Positions 13,712 to 20,927 of a DNA stretch of 64,000 nt are shown one piece after another (the stretch's first letter is position 1; each line of letters opens with the position of its first letter). Where the stretch lies: NCBI RefSeq assembly GCF_007713705.1, contig NZ_VMSJ01000003.1, forward strand, positions 62,001 through 126,000, written 5' to 3'. This stretch comes from Salinicoccus cyprini. GTDB lineage: Bacteria > Bacillota > Bacilli > Staphylococcales > Salinicoccaceae. The notes under the pieces were generated by a model, which saw nothing but the letters and a program-made list of their open reading frames with translations, did no database searches and was not told the DNA's origin. Position numbers and translations under genes: made by a program.

Positions 13712-13975
13712 ATGCTGAAAAAAGAGGCAGGCAGACTTTATCTGGAAGAAGGACACGATGTCATCGCAGAACTCATCTATCATGAGACTGACGAATATTA
13801 CGATGTGACAAGCACGTATACAAGACCGGAGCACAGAAACAGAGGACTGGCCAGAGACCTTGTGGACGAAATCGTGGAAATGGCACGTGAAGACAATAAG
13901 AAGGTCCAGCCGACATGTCCCTACGTGGCCTTCGCCATCCGTGATTCAAGCTATGACGATATAAAAATCAAATAA
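13712..13975 (+). CDS. Small GCN5-related N-acetyltransferase (Gcn5/YjdJ type)
   Basis: Very short GNAT domain of 87 residues. It contains the acetyl-CoA loop PEHRNRGLARDLVDEIVEMARED and the conserved CPYVAF segment characteristic of the small YjdJ-like family. The substrate is not known. It follows ppaC by 12 bases with its own AGGAGG and shares the terminator downstream. Confidence 0.85.
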   Translation: MLKKEAGRLYLEEGHDVIAELIYHETDEYYDVTSTYTRPEHRNRGLARDLVDEIVEMAREDNKKVQPTCPYVAFAIRDSSYDDIKIK

Positions 13976-13986
13976 TAGCCAGCAAA

Positions 13987-14014
13987 ATACCCCGCCATGA
14001 AAATGGCGGGGTAT
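13987..14014. terminator. Terminator of ppaC unit
   Basis: A perfect 12-bp stem with a GAAA loop (ATACCCCGCCAT arm) begins 12 bases after the acetyltransferase stop. The T-run is weak, but the GC-rich stem is strong, and a convergent gene ends about 100 bases further on. Confidence 0.75.
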
Positions 14015-14117
14015 TCTACTGGAAGGAATTCCAAAAATGATAGTTGAAAGAATGAAAAAATGGTATGTCCAAATAATAACACCAGTTTTCTGAAAAATCA
14101 ATATTATCAGCATATTT

Positions 14118-14411
14118 TCATTCGTTGAATATTTTACTTATTACACTTTCCTTGCCTGCTTCAAGCCGCTCTTTTGAACACGCATCCTCAATCCGGTAGC
14201 CCAGCTCTTCCGTCGCTCTGGAAAATGAGACTTCGTCAAGGTAGTTTGTCGTCTCCGCCTGGTCGAAACATCCGGGATGGACGATTTCATGCAGTGTATG
14301 ATCGACAATCACACGTTCCGATCTGCTCGTACGATCCGCCAGAGGCAGAAACAGCAGAAGTAAAGCAATCAATCCCAGAATAAGGATGATCCATATGCCT
14401 TTCCTATTCAT
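14118..14411 (-). CDS. Hypothetical membrane-anchored protein
   Basis: 97-residue protein with one N-terminal transmembrane helix (about residues 6-26, Ile/Leu-rich) and an outside or soluble part of about 70 residues containing two Cys. I do not recognise the family. Its ATG directly follows the stop of the lactonase gene (TAG then ATG), so the two are translated from one message. The real-gene case rests on this coupling and on the clean membrane helix. Confidence 0.6.
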   Translation of the reverse strand: MNRKGIWIILILGLIALLLLFLPLADRTSRSERVIVDHTLHEIVHPGCFDQAETTNYLDEVSFSRATEELGYRIEDACSKERLEAGKESVISKIFNE

Positions 14412-15431
14412 CTAGAGAAATCCGACAAAGACGCCTTCCGGTGCTTCAACTTCACCTTCCTGCCTTTCGATGGTGCCGTCTTCGTTTATTTTGAATAGTA
14501 CAAGGTTATGTGAACTTTCGTGGGCACATACGAGATAGTCGCCATCCGGCGTTATGTTGAAGTCCCGTGGCCAGTCTCCGTTGGTAGATTCAATCTGGAT
14601 ACGCTTGAGCGACTTGCCTTCCCCTTCGACTTCGAATACGGCAATGCTGTTATGGCCTCTGTTGGACACATAGATGTACTTGCCATTCGGATGCTTGCGT
14701 ATGGCCGCTCCCTGGGAATGGCCGTCGAAGGATTGCGGCAGTGCGGAGTACGTTTCCACAGGGAAGAATTCACCGTCGTGGTAGTTGGCGACAATCACTT
14801 CATTGGAAAGTTCGGTGAAGATGTAGGCATAATGACCCCCATCACCGAAGACGAGATGTCTTGGTCCACTGCCGGCTGCCACTTTCGTCTCCGTCACTTT
14901 TTCAAGCTTGTCGTCCTTGATCTGAAGCGTCACAATCTTGTCTGCTCCGAGATCGACTGCCGCAATATACTTGAGGTCCGGTGTTTCGATGACGAAGTGG
15001 GAGTGCGGGTTATCCTGACGCTCATGTGGTCCGTCCCCTTCCACCTGGAAGACATCCAGCTGCTCGGTCACGACGCCGCGCTCATCCACACGATAGAGTC
15101 TGATTTCGCCTGACAGATAGACTGCATCGACCAGATGGTTTTGATCGGATGTGAGTGTCAGGTGGCAACCGGACGCACCTTCCTCGAGACAGTCTTCGAT
15201 GAAGTGCAGCTCTCCCGTTTCCAGGTTGCTGACGCCGAATGTTGCGATGCCTGCTTTCGTCTTGCCCTTCTTTACCGCGTAGACGCGGTCATTCTGTATA
15301 TCCAGGTAGGTCGCATTCGGTGTCTCCGCCGCTTCTTCTATCGAAATAAACTTGCCCGCCTCAGCATCCAGTTCGAATTTGTAGATTCCTTTGCCATGTT
15401 CCTTAGTATAGGTGCCGACATACCCAATCAT
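14412..15431 (-). CDS. pgl: Lactonase family protein (6-phosphogluconolactonase, YkgB type)
   Basis: 339-residue seven-bladed beta-propeller of the YbhE/YkgB lactonase family, which hydrolyses 6-phosphogluconolactone in the pentose phosphate pathway. Blade motifs such as SGCHLTL, NPHSHFVIETPD, GSGPRHLVF and the repeated WPRDFNITPDGDYL are present. The AGGAGG lies 7 bases before the ATG. Other lactones cannot be excluded. Confidence 0.88.
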   Translation of the reverse strand: MIGYVGTYTKEHGKGIYKFELDAEAGKFISIEEAAETPNATYLDIQNDRVYAVKKGKTKAGIATFGVSNLETGELHFIEDCLEEGASGCHLTLTSDQNHLVDAVYLSGEIRLYRVDERGVVTEQLDVFQVEGDGPHERQDNPHSHFVIETPDLKYIAAVDLGADKIVTLQIKDDKLEKVTETKVAAGSGPRHLVFGDGGHYAYIFTELSNEVIVANYHDGEFFPVETYSALPQSFDGHSQGAAIRKHPNGKYIYVSNRGHNSIAVFEVEGEGKSLKRIQIESTNGDWPRDFNITPDGDYLVCAHESSHNLVLFKINEDGTIERQEGEVEAPEGVFVGFL

Positions 15432-15574
15432 TGAAATTCCTCCTACGCTTTTTTTATTATCTTAGCACACCAGTAACCATACCCTAAATGAAAAGAATTA
15501 ATACTTCTTGAAATGCAGAACGTATGTTCGTATAATTGAACCATATACACGAACAGGCAGAGAAGGGGATGCGG

Positions 15575-15958
15575 ATGGACTATCGGAAAATACCAATGGA
15601 GGAACTCGACTCGAATATTCCCAAAGGACGCGGAATGATCAAATGGGCGCCCTTCGCCACCATGCCCGAGCAGTTTGAGAAGGTTGCCGGCATGATTGAA
15701 GACCAGATGAAGGTGGCGCGGCCCATCCTGTCGGATGACCGGCTGGAGGAGATGAATCGTATTCTGAAAAAGGCACTGCATGACAAACGGAGCATCAGGG
15801 TCGAATACTATTATGACGGTTTCCGTTTCAAAGCGGATCTCAAGCTCATACAGGTCGATACGTGGAGCATGGTGCTCATCGGACAGCCGACGGACAGGTC
15901 GGATGAGGAGATGATATTCATTTCATTCATCGATGTGCTCGATATCGTCATGATATGA
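15575..15958 (+). CDS. YolD-like protein
   Basis: 127-residue member of the YolD-like family, found in many Firmicutes and often beside UvrX/DinB-type polymerases. It contains the RGMIKWAPFATMPEQF segment (residues about 15-30) that marks the family. Start ATG 15575 is placed by AAGGGG at 15563-15568; two upstream in-frame ATGs lack this spacing. No Y-family polymerase lies next to it here. Function unknown. Confidence 0.8.
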   Translation: MDYRKIPMEELDSNIPKGRGMIKWAPFATMPEQFEKVAGMIEDQMKVARPILSDDRLEEMNRILKKALHDKRSIRVEYYYDGFRFKADLKLIQVDTWSMVLIGQPTDRSDEEMIFISFIDVLDIVMI

Positions 15959-15960
15959 AA

Positions 15961-15988
15961 AAGCCACGCAGAAATTTCTGCGTGGCTT
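15961..15988. terminator. Bidirectional terminator between yolD-like gene and folD
   Basis: A perfect 28-base palindrome (arm AAGCCACGCAGAAA) lies between two converging genes, 2 bases from one stop and 4 from the other. Confidence 0.85.
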
Positions 15989-15992
15989 GATA

Positions 15993-16865
15993 TTAGCGTT
16001 CCAGGAAAAGGACCGGCTCCTTCTGATAATCGGTCGCGAGCATCAGATGGTAGACGAGGACCGTCGTCGTAATGGCACCGATGCCGCCCGGCACAGGAGT
16101 AATATGCGACGCCTTGTCCTTCACTGCGTCAAAATCTACATCACCGACCATCCTGCCTGCGTCATTGAAGTTGATGCCGACATCCACGACGACCGCCCCT
16201 TCCTTGACATGCTCAGGCCCGATCAGATTGATTACACCTGCTGCGCTGATGATGATATCGGCCGCCCTGCATCTGCCGATGAGGTCATCTGTATACACAT
16301 TGCATGTCGTCACTGTGGCATTGCGGTTCATGAGCATCAGCGACAGCGGCTTGCCGACTACGGCACTCGCCCCGACCACCGTGACATGCTTGCCTTCGAG
16401 ATTGATGTCGTAGAAATCGAGCATTTCCATCACCCCTGCCGGTGTACATGGTTCCAGACGATTGCTCTCATCCGTCAGTACCTGGCCCAGATTGAATGGG
16501 GTCATGCCGTCGATATCCTTGATCGGATTCATCAGCTCCACTACACGCTTCATATCAATATGCTCAGGCAGCGGCTGCAGCAGCAGGATGCCATTGATGG
16601 CATAATCCTCATTGATCTCCCGGAATTTCGTCAGAAAGGCCCTGTTCGAAACATCCGCCGGAAAATGGAACTGCTCCGTATCGATGGACAGCTTCTCAAA
16701 CCGTTTCATCGCCGCCCGTTCATAAGAGATTGCATCGGACAGTTCGCCGACCCTGACAAACGCAACTTTCGGTCTGATGCCATGCTTCCGGGACTCCTCT
16801 ACAGCATCCCTGATTCCCTCGGAAAGATGTGCCGCAACCGCCTTGCCATCCATGATCGTTGTCAT
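15993..16865 (-). CDS. folD: Bifunctional methylene-THF dehydrogenase/cyclohydrolase FolD
   Basis: 290-residue enzyme that interconverts methylene-, methenyl- and 10-formyl-tetrahydrofolate using NADP. The catalytic YxxxK motif is seen as SYERAAMK near residue 47, followed by GILLQLP-like GILLLQPLPEHID and the nucleotide loop VVGASAVVGKPLS. The C-terminal PVPGGIGAITT is the family signature. GGAGC precedes the ATG. Confidence 0.96.
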   Translation of the reverse strand: MTTIMDGKAVAAHLSEGIRDAVEESRKHGIRPKVAFVRVGELSDAISYERAAMKRFEKLSIDTEQFHFPADVSNRAFLTKFREINEDYAINGILLLQPLPEHIDMKRVVELMNPIKDIDGMTPFNLGQVLTDESNRLEPCTPAGVMEMLDFYDINLEGKHVTVVGASAVVGKPLSLMLMNRNATVTTCNVYTDDLIGRCRAADIIISAAGVINLIGPEHVKEGAVVVDVGINFNDAGRMVGDVDFDAVKDKASHITPVPGGIGAITTTVLVYHLMLATDYQKEPVLFLER

Positions 16866-16955
16866 AAAAAAGCTCCTTTATCCTTTTTTCAATCAATATA
16901 CCACACTATACTCAAGATGATGCAGCCGGGACCGGAGCCTCGGCAAATAAAAAAA

Positions 16956-16973
16956 GCCGCCCCAAAGGACGGC
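16956..16973 (-). terminator. Terminator after rpmG
   Basis: A 7-bp stem with one mismatch (GCCGTCC arm in leftward reading) is followed by seven T, 8 bases beyond the rpmG stop. Confidence 0.7.
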
Positions 16974-16980
16974 AGATCAA

Positions 16981-17130
16981 TTATTTTGTTTCACGGTGTG
17001 TTGTGTATCCGTTGGATCTTGGGCAGTATTTTTTCATTTCAATACGCTCAGGGTTGTTTCTTTTGTTCTTAGTCGTAATATAGTTACGATCTCCGCACTC
17101 AGTGCAGGCCAAAGTTACATTTACTCTCAT
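16981..17130 (-). CDS. rpmG: 50S ribosomal protein L33
   Basis: 49-residue protein [13 protein letters not shown]... that reads through two CxxC-type positions: the N-terminal CTEC pair is kept, while the C-terminal pair is reduced to a single Cys (KKYCPRSN), so a full zinc site is absent. Such zinc-free forms of L33 are known in Firmicutes alongside zinc-binding ones. GGAGG lies 8 bases before the ATG. Confidence 0.93.
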   Translation of the reverse strand: MRVNVTLACTECGDRNYITTKNKRNNPERIEMKKYCPRSNGYTTHRETK

Positions 17131-17201
17131 CAGTTCCGCCTCCTTTACTCTTTACCTATTCCGCTTTGCGGTGAGGAACATCCAATTGGAATAATATTTC
17201 T

Positions 17202-17230
17202 ATTATACCACGTCCGGAATTCTGTTGGAA
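17202..17230 (-). promoter_or_regulatory. Probable rpmG promoter
   Basis: On the minus strand a perfect TATAAT (17202-17207) lies 17 bp from TTCCAA (17225-17230). It would start transcription about 65 bases before rpmG, giving a leader with a small CCGC/GCGG hairpin. Confidence 0.6.
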
Positions 17231-17458
17231 GATGACCCGGACTCCATTTCAACTGGCCAGTTGATCATCCTATGCGAGGATGAAACGATGGTAATCAATG
17301 TCAGTGTGTTCCTCGTCTACATTGAACCGCCTTAACCATTTTAAAGGTTTTAAAGGATTTTTTCAACACTTTTATCACTCACCCTGAAATTTACAGCAGA
17401 TCCCGGCGAATTTCGTGCATATCATACCACCCGTCGGGGTCAAACTCATGCAATGAAA
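17231..17458. other. Intergenic stretch, no gene seen
   Basis: Between the rpmG promoter and the next terminator no reading frame with a ribosome-binding site was found. A short hairpin (ATCATCCT/AGGATGA) near 17263-17285 and an AT-rich nested inverted repeat near 17328-17366 followed by T-rich sequence are visible but have no assigned transcript. Confidence 0.4.
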
Positions 17459-17483
17459 AAGCTGACCTTTTTCAGGCCAGCTT
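17459..17483 (-). terminator. Terminator of the 56-residue membrane peptide gene
   Basis: A 9-bp stem (AAGCTGGCC, one G-T pair) with a 7-base loop is followed by five T in leftward reading, 9 bases after the stop codon. Confidence 0.8.
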
Positions 17484-17491
17484 CATATCCG

Positions 17492-17662
17492 TCATTTATT
17501 TTCTGCTTCGATTTCACGCTTCAGCTTTTCTGTGAAGTCCTTGATCTCCTCTACATCCTTCTTCAGGAAGAATGCCAGCACCACTGCACCGATTGTCGTA
17601 ATGATGACGAGTATTGATATGATTTTCAACAGAAGACCGAGCACTGATTTTAAAAGTTCCAT
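17492..17662 (-). CDS. Small single-span membrane protein, 56 residues
   Basis: A short reading frame with strong gene signals: GGAGG 7 bases before ATG 17662 and a terminator directly after the stop. The product starts MELLKSVLG, has one long hydrophobic helix (about residues 3-34, ending VLAFFLKKD) and a charged C-terminal coil of about 22 residues (EEIKDFTEKLKREIEAENK). This is the shape of small membrane regulators or peptide toxins, but I do not recognise a family and no antitoxin is apparent. The neighbouring candidate small RNA is transcribed away from it on the other strand. Confidence 0.65.
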   Translation of the reverse strand: MELLKSVLGLLLKIISILVIITTIGAVVLAFFLKKDVEEIKDFTEKLKREIEAENK

Positions 17663-17737
17663 GATTGACCTCCAAGAAGTTATTTAACCTACTGTACCCT
17701 GAATTCCAAAATAAATTCAACAAATTCAACATAGGGG

Positions 17738-17766
17738 TTGTAATTTATCTGAAAATTCAGTATTAT
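17738..17766 (+). promoter_or_regulatory. Promoter of candidate small RNA
   Basis: TTGTAA (17738-17743) and TATTAT (17761-17766) are separated by exactly 17 bases. They point rightward into a stretch without start codons that ends in a strong terminator at 17831-17859. Confidence 0.55.
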
Positions 17767-17772
17767 AGAAGT

Positions 17773-17859
17773 AGTTAATAGATATTAACTAACCTATTCC
17801 ATTTTCTTAATAAAATTTCTCCTATTTTTTCCTGCACCTAACCAGTGCAGGTTTTTTTT
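17773..17859 (+). ncRNA. Candidate small RNA, about 87 nt
   Basis: A rightward transcript is predicted from the promoter at 17738-17766 to a terminator with a perfect 7-bp stem (CCTGCAC, loop CTAACCA) and eight T at 17852-17859. There is no ATG in it, so it is unlikely to encode a protein. The T-run is only in the rightward direction, although no gene ends there in that direction. The middle is unstructured and U-rich with a TCTCCT motif at about 17818-17823, the kind of sequence that can pair with Shine-Dalgarno regions. No known RNA family was recognised. Confidence 0.5.
17831..17859 (+). terminator. Rightward terminator of the candidate small RNA
   Basis: Stem CCTGCAC/GTGCAGG, 7-base loop, then eight T. 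Its T-run overlaps the stop codon of yjbQ, which is read on the other strand. Confidence 0.8.
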
Positions 17860-18256
17860 ATCCTTCAATCACTTTGATGTGCACTTTCCGCGTCCGCGGA
17901 CCATCAAATTCCGCAAAGTACGTGCTCTGCCACGTTCCATAGATGACTTTGCCGCCGTCGATGATCAGCGTCTCACTGGCACCTGTCAGGGAGGACTTCA
18001 TATGTGAATCGGAATTCCCCTCCGCATGCCTGTATTCATTCTTATTATCGAATGTCTCGTTCATTCCATATACCAGATCGCGTGTTACGTCCGGATCTGC
18101 ATTTTCGTTGATTGTGATGCCGGCTGTCGTATGCGGCGTGAAGACTGTCATGATGCCCGACTGGACACCGCTCTTTTCAAGTACTTCTTCAATGAGCGCA
18201 TCGATGTTGATGTACTCGGCACGTGCATTGGATGTCACGCTGAATGTGTAGAGCAT
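17858..18256 (-). CDS. YjbQ/UPF0047 family protein
   Basis: 132-residue compact beta protein. Members of this family are annotated as secondary thiamine-phosphate synthases because some complement loss of ThiE; the true role is unclear. The conserved metal-site segment VFTPHTTAGITINENADPDV (residues about 40-60), HAEGNSDSHMKSSL and the terminal GTWQSTYFAEFDGPR are all present. Length is normal. Confidence 0.9.
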   Translation of the reverse strand: MLYTFSVTSNARAEYINIDALIEEVLEKSGVQSGIMTVFTPHTTAGITINENADPDVTRDLVYGMNETFDNKNEYRHAEGNSDSHMKSSLTGASETLIIDGGKVIYGTWQSTYFAEFDGPRTRKVHIKVIEG

Positions 18257-18325
18257 ATTATCACCTTTAACTTTATGATTTATGGGTACTATACTACTAG
18301 AGAATCTAAAAAAGGAGAAATGATA

Positions 18326-18742
18326 ATGCCTTATTCAATGAATGACTATCCCGATTCCTTGAAGAATATGGAGAAGCTTGAACGGAAGAAGGCGATCGAC
18401 ATCATCAATGCCCTCCTTGAAGAAGGCTACGATGACGGACGTGCCATCCCGATCGGTACGAGCCAGGCAGAGGAATGGTATGCTGATGCTTCAAAAGAAG
18501 AGCTGGATGAACTGGAAAATAAAGATGTCACCGAACATGAAGATGATCCGGGTAAGCAGGGCGGCAAGATTGCCGACAATGACGTGGAAGTATTCTTCGA
18601 AGACGATGAATGGAAAGTCCAGACCAAAGGGGCAAAGCGCCCGAGCAATACGTACGACAATAAGAATGACGCGACGAAACGAGCGAAGGAAATCGCCGAG
18701 AACCGCGGTGCGGAGACCATCATCCATAATAAGAATGAATAG
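18326..18742 (+). CDS. YdaT-like DUF2188 protein
   Basis: 138-residue cytosolic protein. The N-terminal half (PYSMNDYPDSLKNMEKLERKKAIDIINALLEEGYDDGRAIPI with TSQAEEW) matches the YdaT/ChaB-like module, and the C-terminal half is a DUF2188 domain (DDEWKVQTKGAKRPSNTYDNKNDA). An acidic linker joins them. The ATG at 18326 is preferred because AAGGAG is 8 bases upstream; the one at 18320 is too close. Related Bacillus genes belong to the general-stress regulon, which fits but is not shown here. A second DUF2188 gene is at 63433-63690. Confidence 0.82.
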   Translation: MPYSMNDYPDSLKNMEKLERKKAIDIINALLEEGYDDGRAIPIGTSQAEEWYADASKEELDELENKDVTEHEDDPGKQGGKIADNDVEVFFEDDEWKVQTKGAKRPSNTYDNKNDATKRAKEIAENRGAETIIHNKNE

Positions 18743-18745
18743 AGA

Positions 18746-18775
18746 GAATCCTCGACTGGTACCAGTCGAGGATTC
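18746..18775. terminator. Bidirectional terminator
   Basis: A perfect 30-base palindrome (arm GAATCCTCGACTGGT) separates the YdaT-like gene and the converging dehydrogenase gene, whose stop is at 18778. Confidence 0.8.
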
Positions 18776-18777
18776 TT

Positions 18778-19842
18778 CTATACTTGGAGATTCAGGTCAC
18801 GTGTCTTATCGAGACCCATCTTATCAAGTGTCAGCCCTTCACGTGTAAAGTCCACTTCAAGCATCAGGGAAGTCAGGTGGATGATTGAATCGATCGCCGG
18901 CGTTTCGACTGCCGCCGCTTCTGCGATGCTCTTCCATAGTACGAGCCCATAACCGACATCTTCAACAATATAGCGGTTGTTCAAAGTGACCGGACCTACA
19001 AGGTCTTTTAATACCGGACTTTCATTATACTGCTCCTTCAATGGCTTATCCGGTTCGAAGTATGTGCTCCGCTCGGAGCGGGCGGATTTGTCGAGCACCT
19101 CGAATCCAAGCACTTCGCATACTTTCTGCCGTTCCTTGTCTATCGCCTCGATCACCTTGACCGTATGGTTCGTCACCCCATCACGGTAGAGGTAGAATGA
19201 GTCTCCGTTGTTATCGATGGTGCCGGTATTGAGAATCGATGGCGCCGGATGACTCTCCGGATTGCCGTTGTTCAACGCCGTCTCGATGATATTCTGTGCC
19301 GGTACGAGCGTATCATAAAGCACAGTCAGCTTTTCCATCATCCTTTCCGTGTTGCTGCTCGGATAGGCACTGAAAAGGTTATGCTTACTTTTAAGAATGA
19401 TATCTGCATCATTCTCCTCGTAGTCATACCGTGCAGCATAGGTCAGCGACATGGATTCACCGATGAGCACATCAACTTCCGGGCGCTTCTCCTCGAGTAT
19501 ATTGCTCAGTACCACGCTGTTCATCGCGCTGGCACCATTGATGAAGATCATCTGTCCATCCTGAAGATACGGAATGAATTCTTCGAACATCTGGGCAAGT
19601 ATGTGCGTCGGCAGGCATGTCATGATTACATCTGCGCCCTTCACCGCTTCGAGCGGATCCTGCGTAAACTTGTGGAGATAGAGCGGCTCTCCTCTGTAAT
19701 GGACCTTGCCCTGCATAATATCTTCATGTGGATCTTTCAGCGCCTGCAGGGAATGGTAGAGCGTCACCTCATGACCTCTTGAAGTCAGATCAGCTGCTGC
19801 AACAATGCCACCATTACCTGCGCCAACTATGGAAACTTTCAT
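18778..19842 (-). CDS. NAD/NADP octopine/nopaline dehydrogenase family protein
   Basis: 354-residue oxidoreductase with an N-terminal Rossmann fold (VGAGNGGIVAAADL, residues about 5-18) and the C-terminal octopine-dehydrogenase domain that contains the catalytic His in NPESHPAPSILNTG (about residue 205). Enzymes of this fold condense an amino acid with a keto acid, but many bacterial members have no assigned substrate. The start MKVSIVG is supported by AAGGAGTG about 10 bases upstream; the frame extends to 19878 without such a signal. It is monocistronic; no metallophore synthesis genes sit beside it, so a staphylopine-like role is not supported. Confidence 0.82.
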   Translation of the reverse strand: MKVSIVGAGNGGIVAAADLTSRGHEVTLYHSLQALKDPHEDIMQGKVHYRGEPLYLHKFTQDPLEAVKGADVIMTCLPTHILAQMFEEFIPYLQDGQMIFINGASAMNSVVLSNILEEKRPEVDVLIGESMSLTYAARYDYEENDADIILKSKHNLFSAYPSSNTERMMEKLTVLYDTLVPAQNIIETALNNGNPESHPAPSILNTGTIDNNGDSFYLYRDGVTNHTVKVIEAIDKERQKVCEVLGFEVLDKSARSERSTYFEPDKPLKEQYNESPVLKDLVGPVTLNNRYIVEDVGYGLVLWKSIAEAAAVETPAIDSIIHLTSLMLEVDFTREGLTLDKMGLDKTRDLNLQV

Positions 19843-19919
19843 TGAAATGGAACACTCCTTAAAATTATATAAAAACAATTATACTGAAAATTCTTATTTC
19901 ATGCCAGTATAAACAACAT

Positions 19920-19945
19920 AAAACCCAGACCGGATGGTCTGGGTT
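19920..19945. repeat. Terminator-like hairpin, left flank of repeat element A
   Basis: Palindrome with arms AACCCAGACC and GGTCTGGGTT. The same hairpin, with one change, reappears at 20249-20272 immediately beyond the other end of the 303-bp element. In leftward reading it is followed by TTTTA. Confidence 0.75.
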
Positions 19946-20248
19946 CAGACTGTAGACAAAGTCATAGTAAAATGACATGTCTGCAGTCTTTTTGTCGGGA
20001 TGCATGGGAATCTGCAGATCAGGGGAAGAGGATGCTGGGATCAACAGACAGCGGGTGCAGGATGGAAAAGTGGATTTCCCGAACGATAAGCGGCTCTTTG
20101 TACTTGCTTCATCAAGTTTGTTGGGGGTGTGCCAGTGGGAATGAGATTAACCTCTAACTCGCCATGGCGACGTCCACGATCCGGGATCCATCAAATTACA
20201 TAAAAAGAAGACAAACTCCGTGTCAAAACGGGGTTTGTCTTCAATCTG
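19946..20248 (+). mobile_element. Repeat element A: 303-bp hairpin-ended MITE-like element
   Basis: Non-coding element with near-identical second copy at 50337-51009 (inverted). Ends are related inverted repeats: CAGACTGTAGACAAA at one end and CAGATTGAAGACAAA read inward from the other. Each end also folds on itself: the left end as GACTGTAGACA/TGTCTGCAGTC followed by five T, and the right end as AAGACAAAC/GTTTGTCTT. Near its right end (about 20143-20186) it contains a single copy of the 41-bp unit that is present ten times in the other element. A frame of about 60 codons crosses it, but differences between copies change amino acids freely, so it is not coding. It sits between two copies of a terminator hairpin. 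Confidence 0.85.
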
Positions 20249-20277
20249 AACCTAGACCGGATGGTCTGGGTTGTTTT
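20249..20277 (+). repeat. Terminator-like hairpin, right flank of element A
   Basis: Second copy of the hairpin (arm AACCTAGACC), followed rightward by a T-run (GTTTTTCC). It lies directly after the mutT stop and was probably the original bidirectional mutT terminator before the element arrived. Confidence 0.7.
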
Positions 20278-20279
20278 TC

Positions 20280-20684
20280 CTATTTCGCAGGGCTGCCATT
20301 CCTGATCAGTTCGATTGCCGGAATATCGGCAGGGGCCCAATTCAGAGTACCTATATTTTTACGTGAGAGCCATTTCATATCGACATGCTCGAGGAGCTGG
20401 ATTTCACCAGTCAGCTGTTTTGCATAATAGGTTGTCAGCTCGACAGTACCGAAATCATATTCATGCACAGTCGTCGTAATCTTCTCACCGACGGCGATTT
20501 CACAGTCCATCTCTTCCATCAGTTCCCGCTTCAATGCCGCGCGTGGCGCTTCCCCCGCCTCGACCTTGCCCCCGGGAAACTCCCACATCAAAGCGAGACT
20601 CTTGCCTTCCGGTCTTTGTGCACACAATATTTCATCCTGTTCATTTACTATGACCGCACCGACGACTCTGATATATTTCTTCAT
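20280..20684 (-). CDS. mutT: NUDIX hydrolase, MutT-like 8-oxo-dGTP diphosphatase
   Basis: 134-residue NUDIX enzyme with the full box GGKVEAGEAPRAALKRELMEE (residues about 37-57), preceded by the MWEFPG motif that is typical of MutT/CTP-type pyrophosphohydrolases that clean oxidised nucleotides. The ATG at 20684 has GGAGG 6 bases upstream; five further codons upstream are not needed. Substrate assignment is by family only. Confidence 0.85.
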   Translation of the reverse strand: MKKYIRVVGAVIVNEQDEILCAQRPEGKSLALMWEFPGGKVEAGEAPRAALKRELMEEMDCEIAVGEKITTTVHEYDFGTVELTTYYAKQLTGEIQLLEHVDMKWLSRKNIGTLNWAPADIPAIELIRNGSPAK

Positions 20685-20831
20685 CGAATCCTCCATCACA
20701 ACTTTTTTAATATAATCATTATAACAGACAGCATTTTAGAATGAAGCGCATCAGTATATGCAAAAAGGGGTAATATGGTAATATTATTCCATTGATATAT
20801 CATGCACCGGCATAAAAATCGGCATAAAAAA

Positions 20832-20882
20832 AAGACCTCCTGCCTTAAATAATTAAGAGGTCGGGTGCATTTAGAGGCAGGA
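20832..20882 (-). terminator. Terminator beyond the secreted-peptide gene, with alternative fold
   Basis: In leftward reading CCTCCTGCCT pairs with AGGCAGGAGG, followed by a run of eight T. The loop carries GACCTCTTAA, which can instead pair with TTAA...GAGGTC in the descending arm. Two mutually exclusive folds are therefore possible. It lies about 45 bases after the stop of the peptide gene and would end that transcript. Confidence 0.7.
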
Positions 20883-20927
20883 GGAATCCAATTAAGGGTA
20901 AGGAAAAAATGAACTTACTAGAAGTTG

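Noticed and set aside
18778-19842. Staphylopine-type metallophore dehydrogenase
   Set aside because: No cntK/cntL or transporter genes nearby, and the domain is of the octopine dehydrogenase type.
19970-20160. Frame of about 60 codons inside the repeat element, also present in the other copy
   Set aside because: Differences between the two copies change amino acids without restraint, there is no ribosome-binding site, and the region folds as DNA/RNA hairpins.
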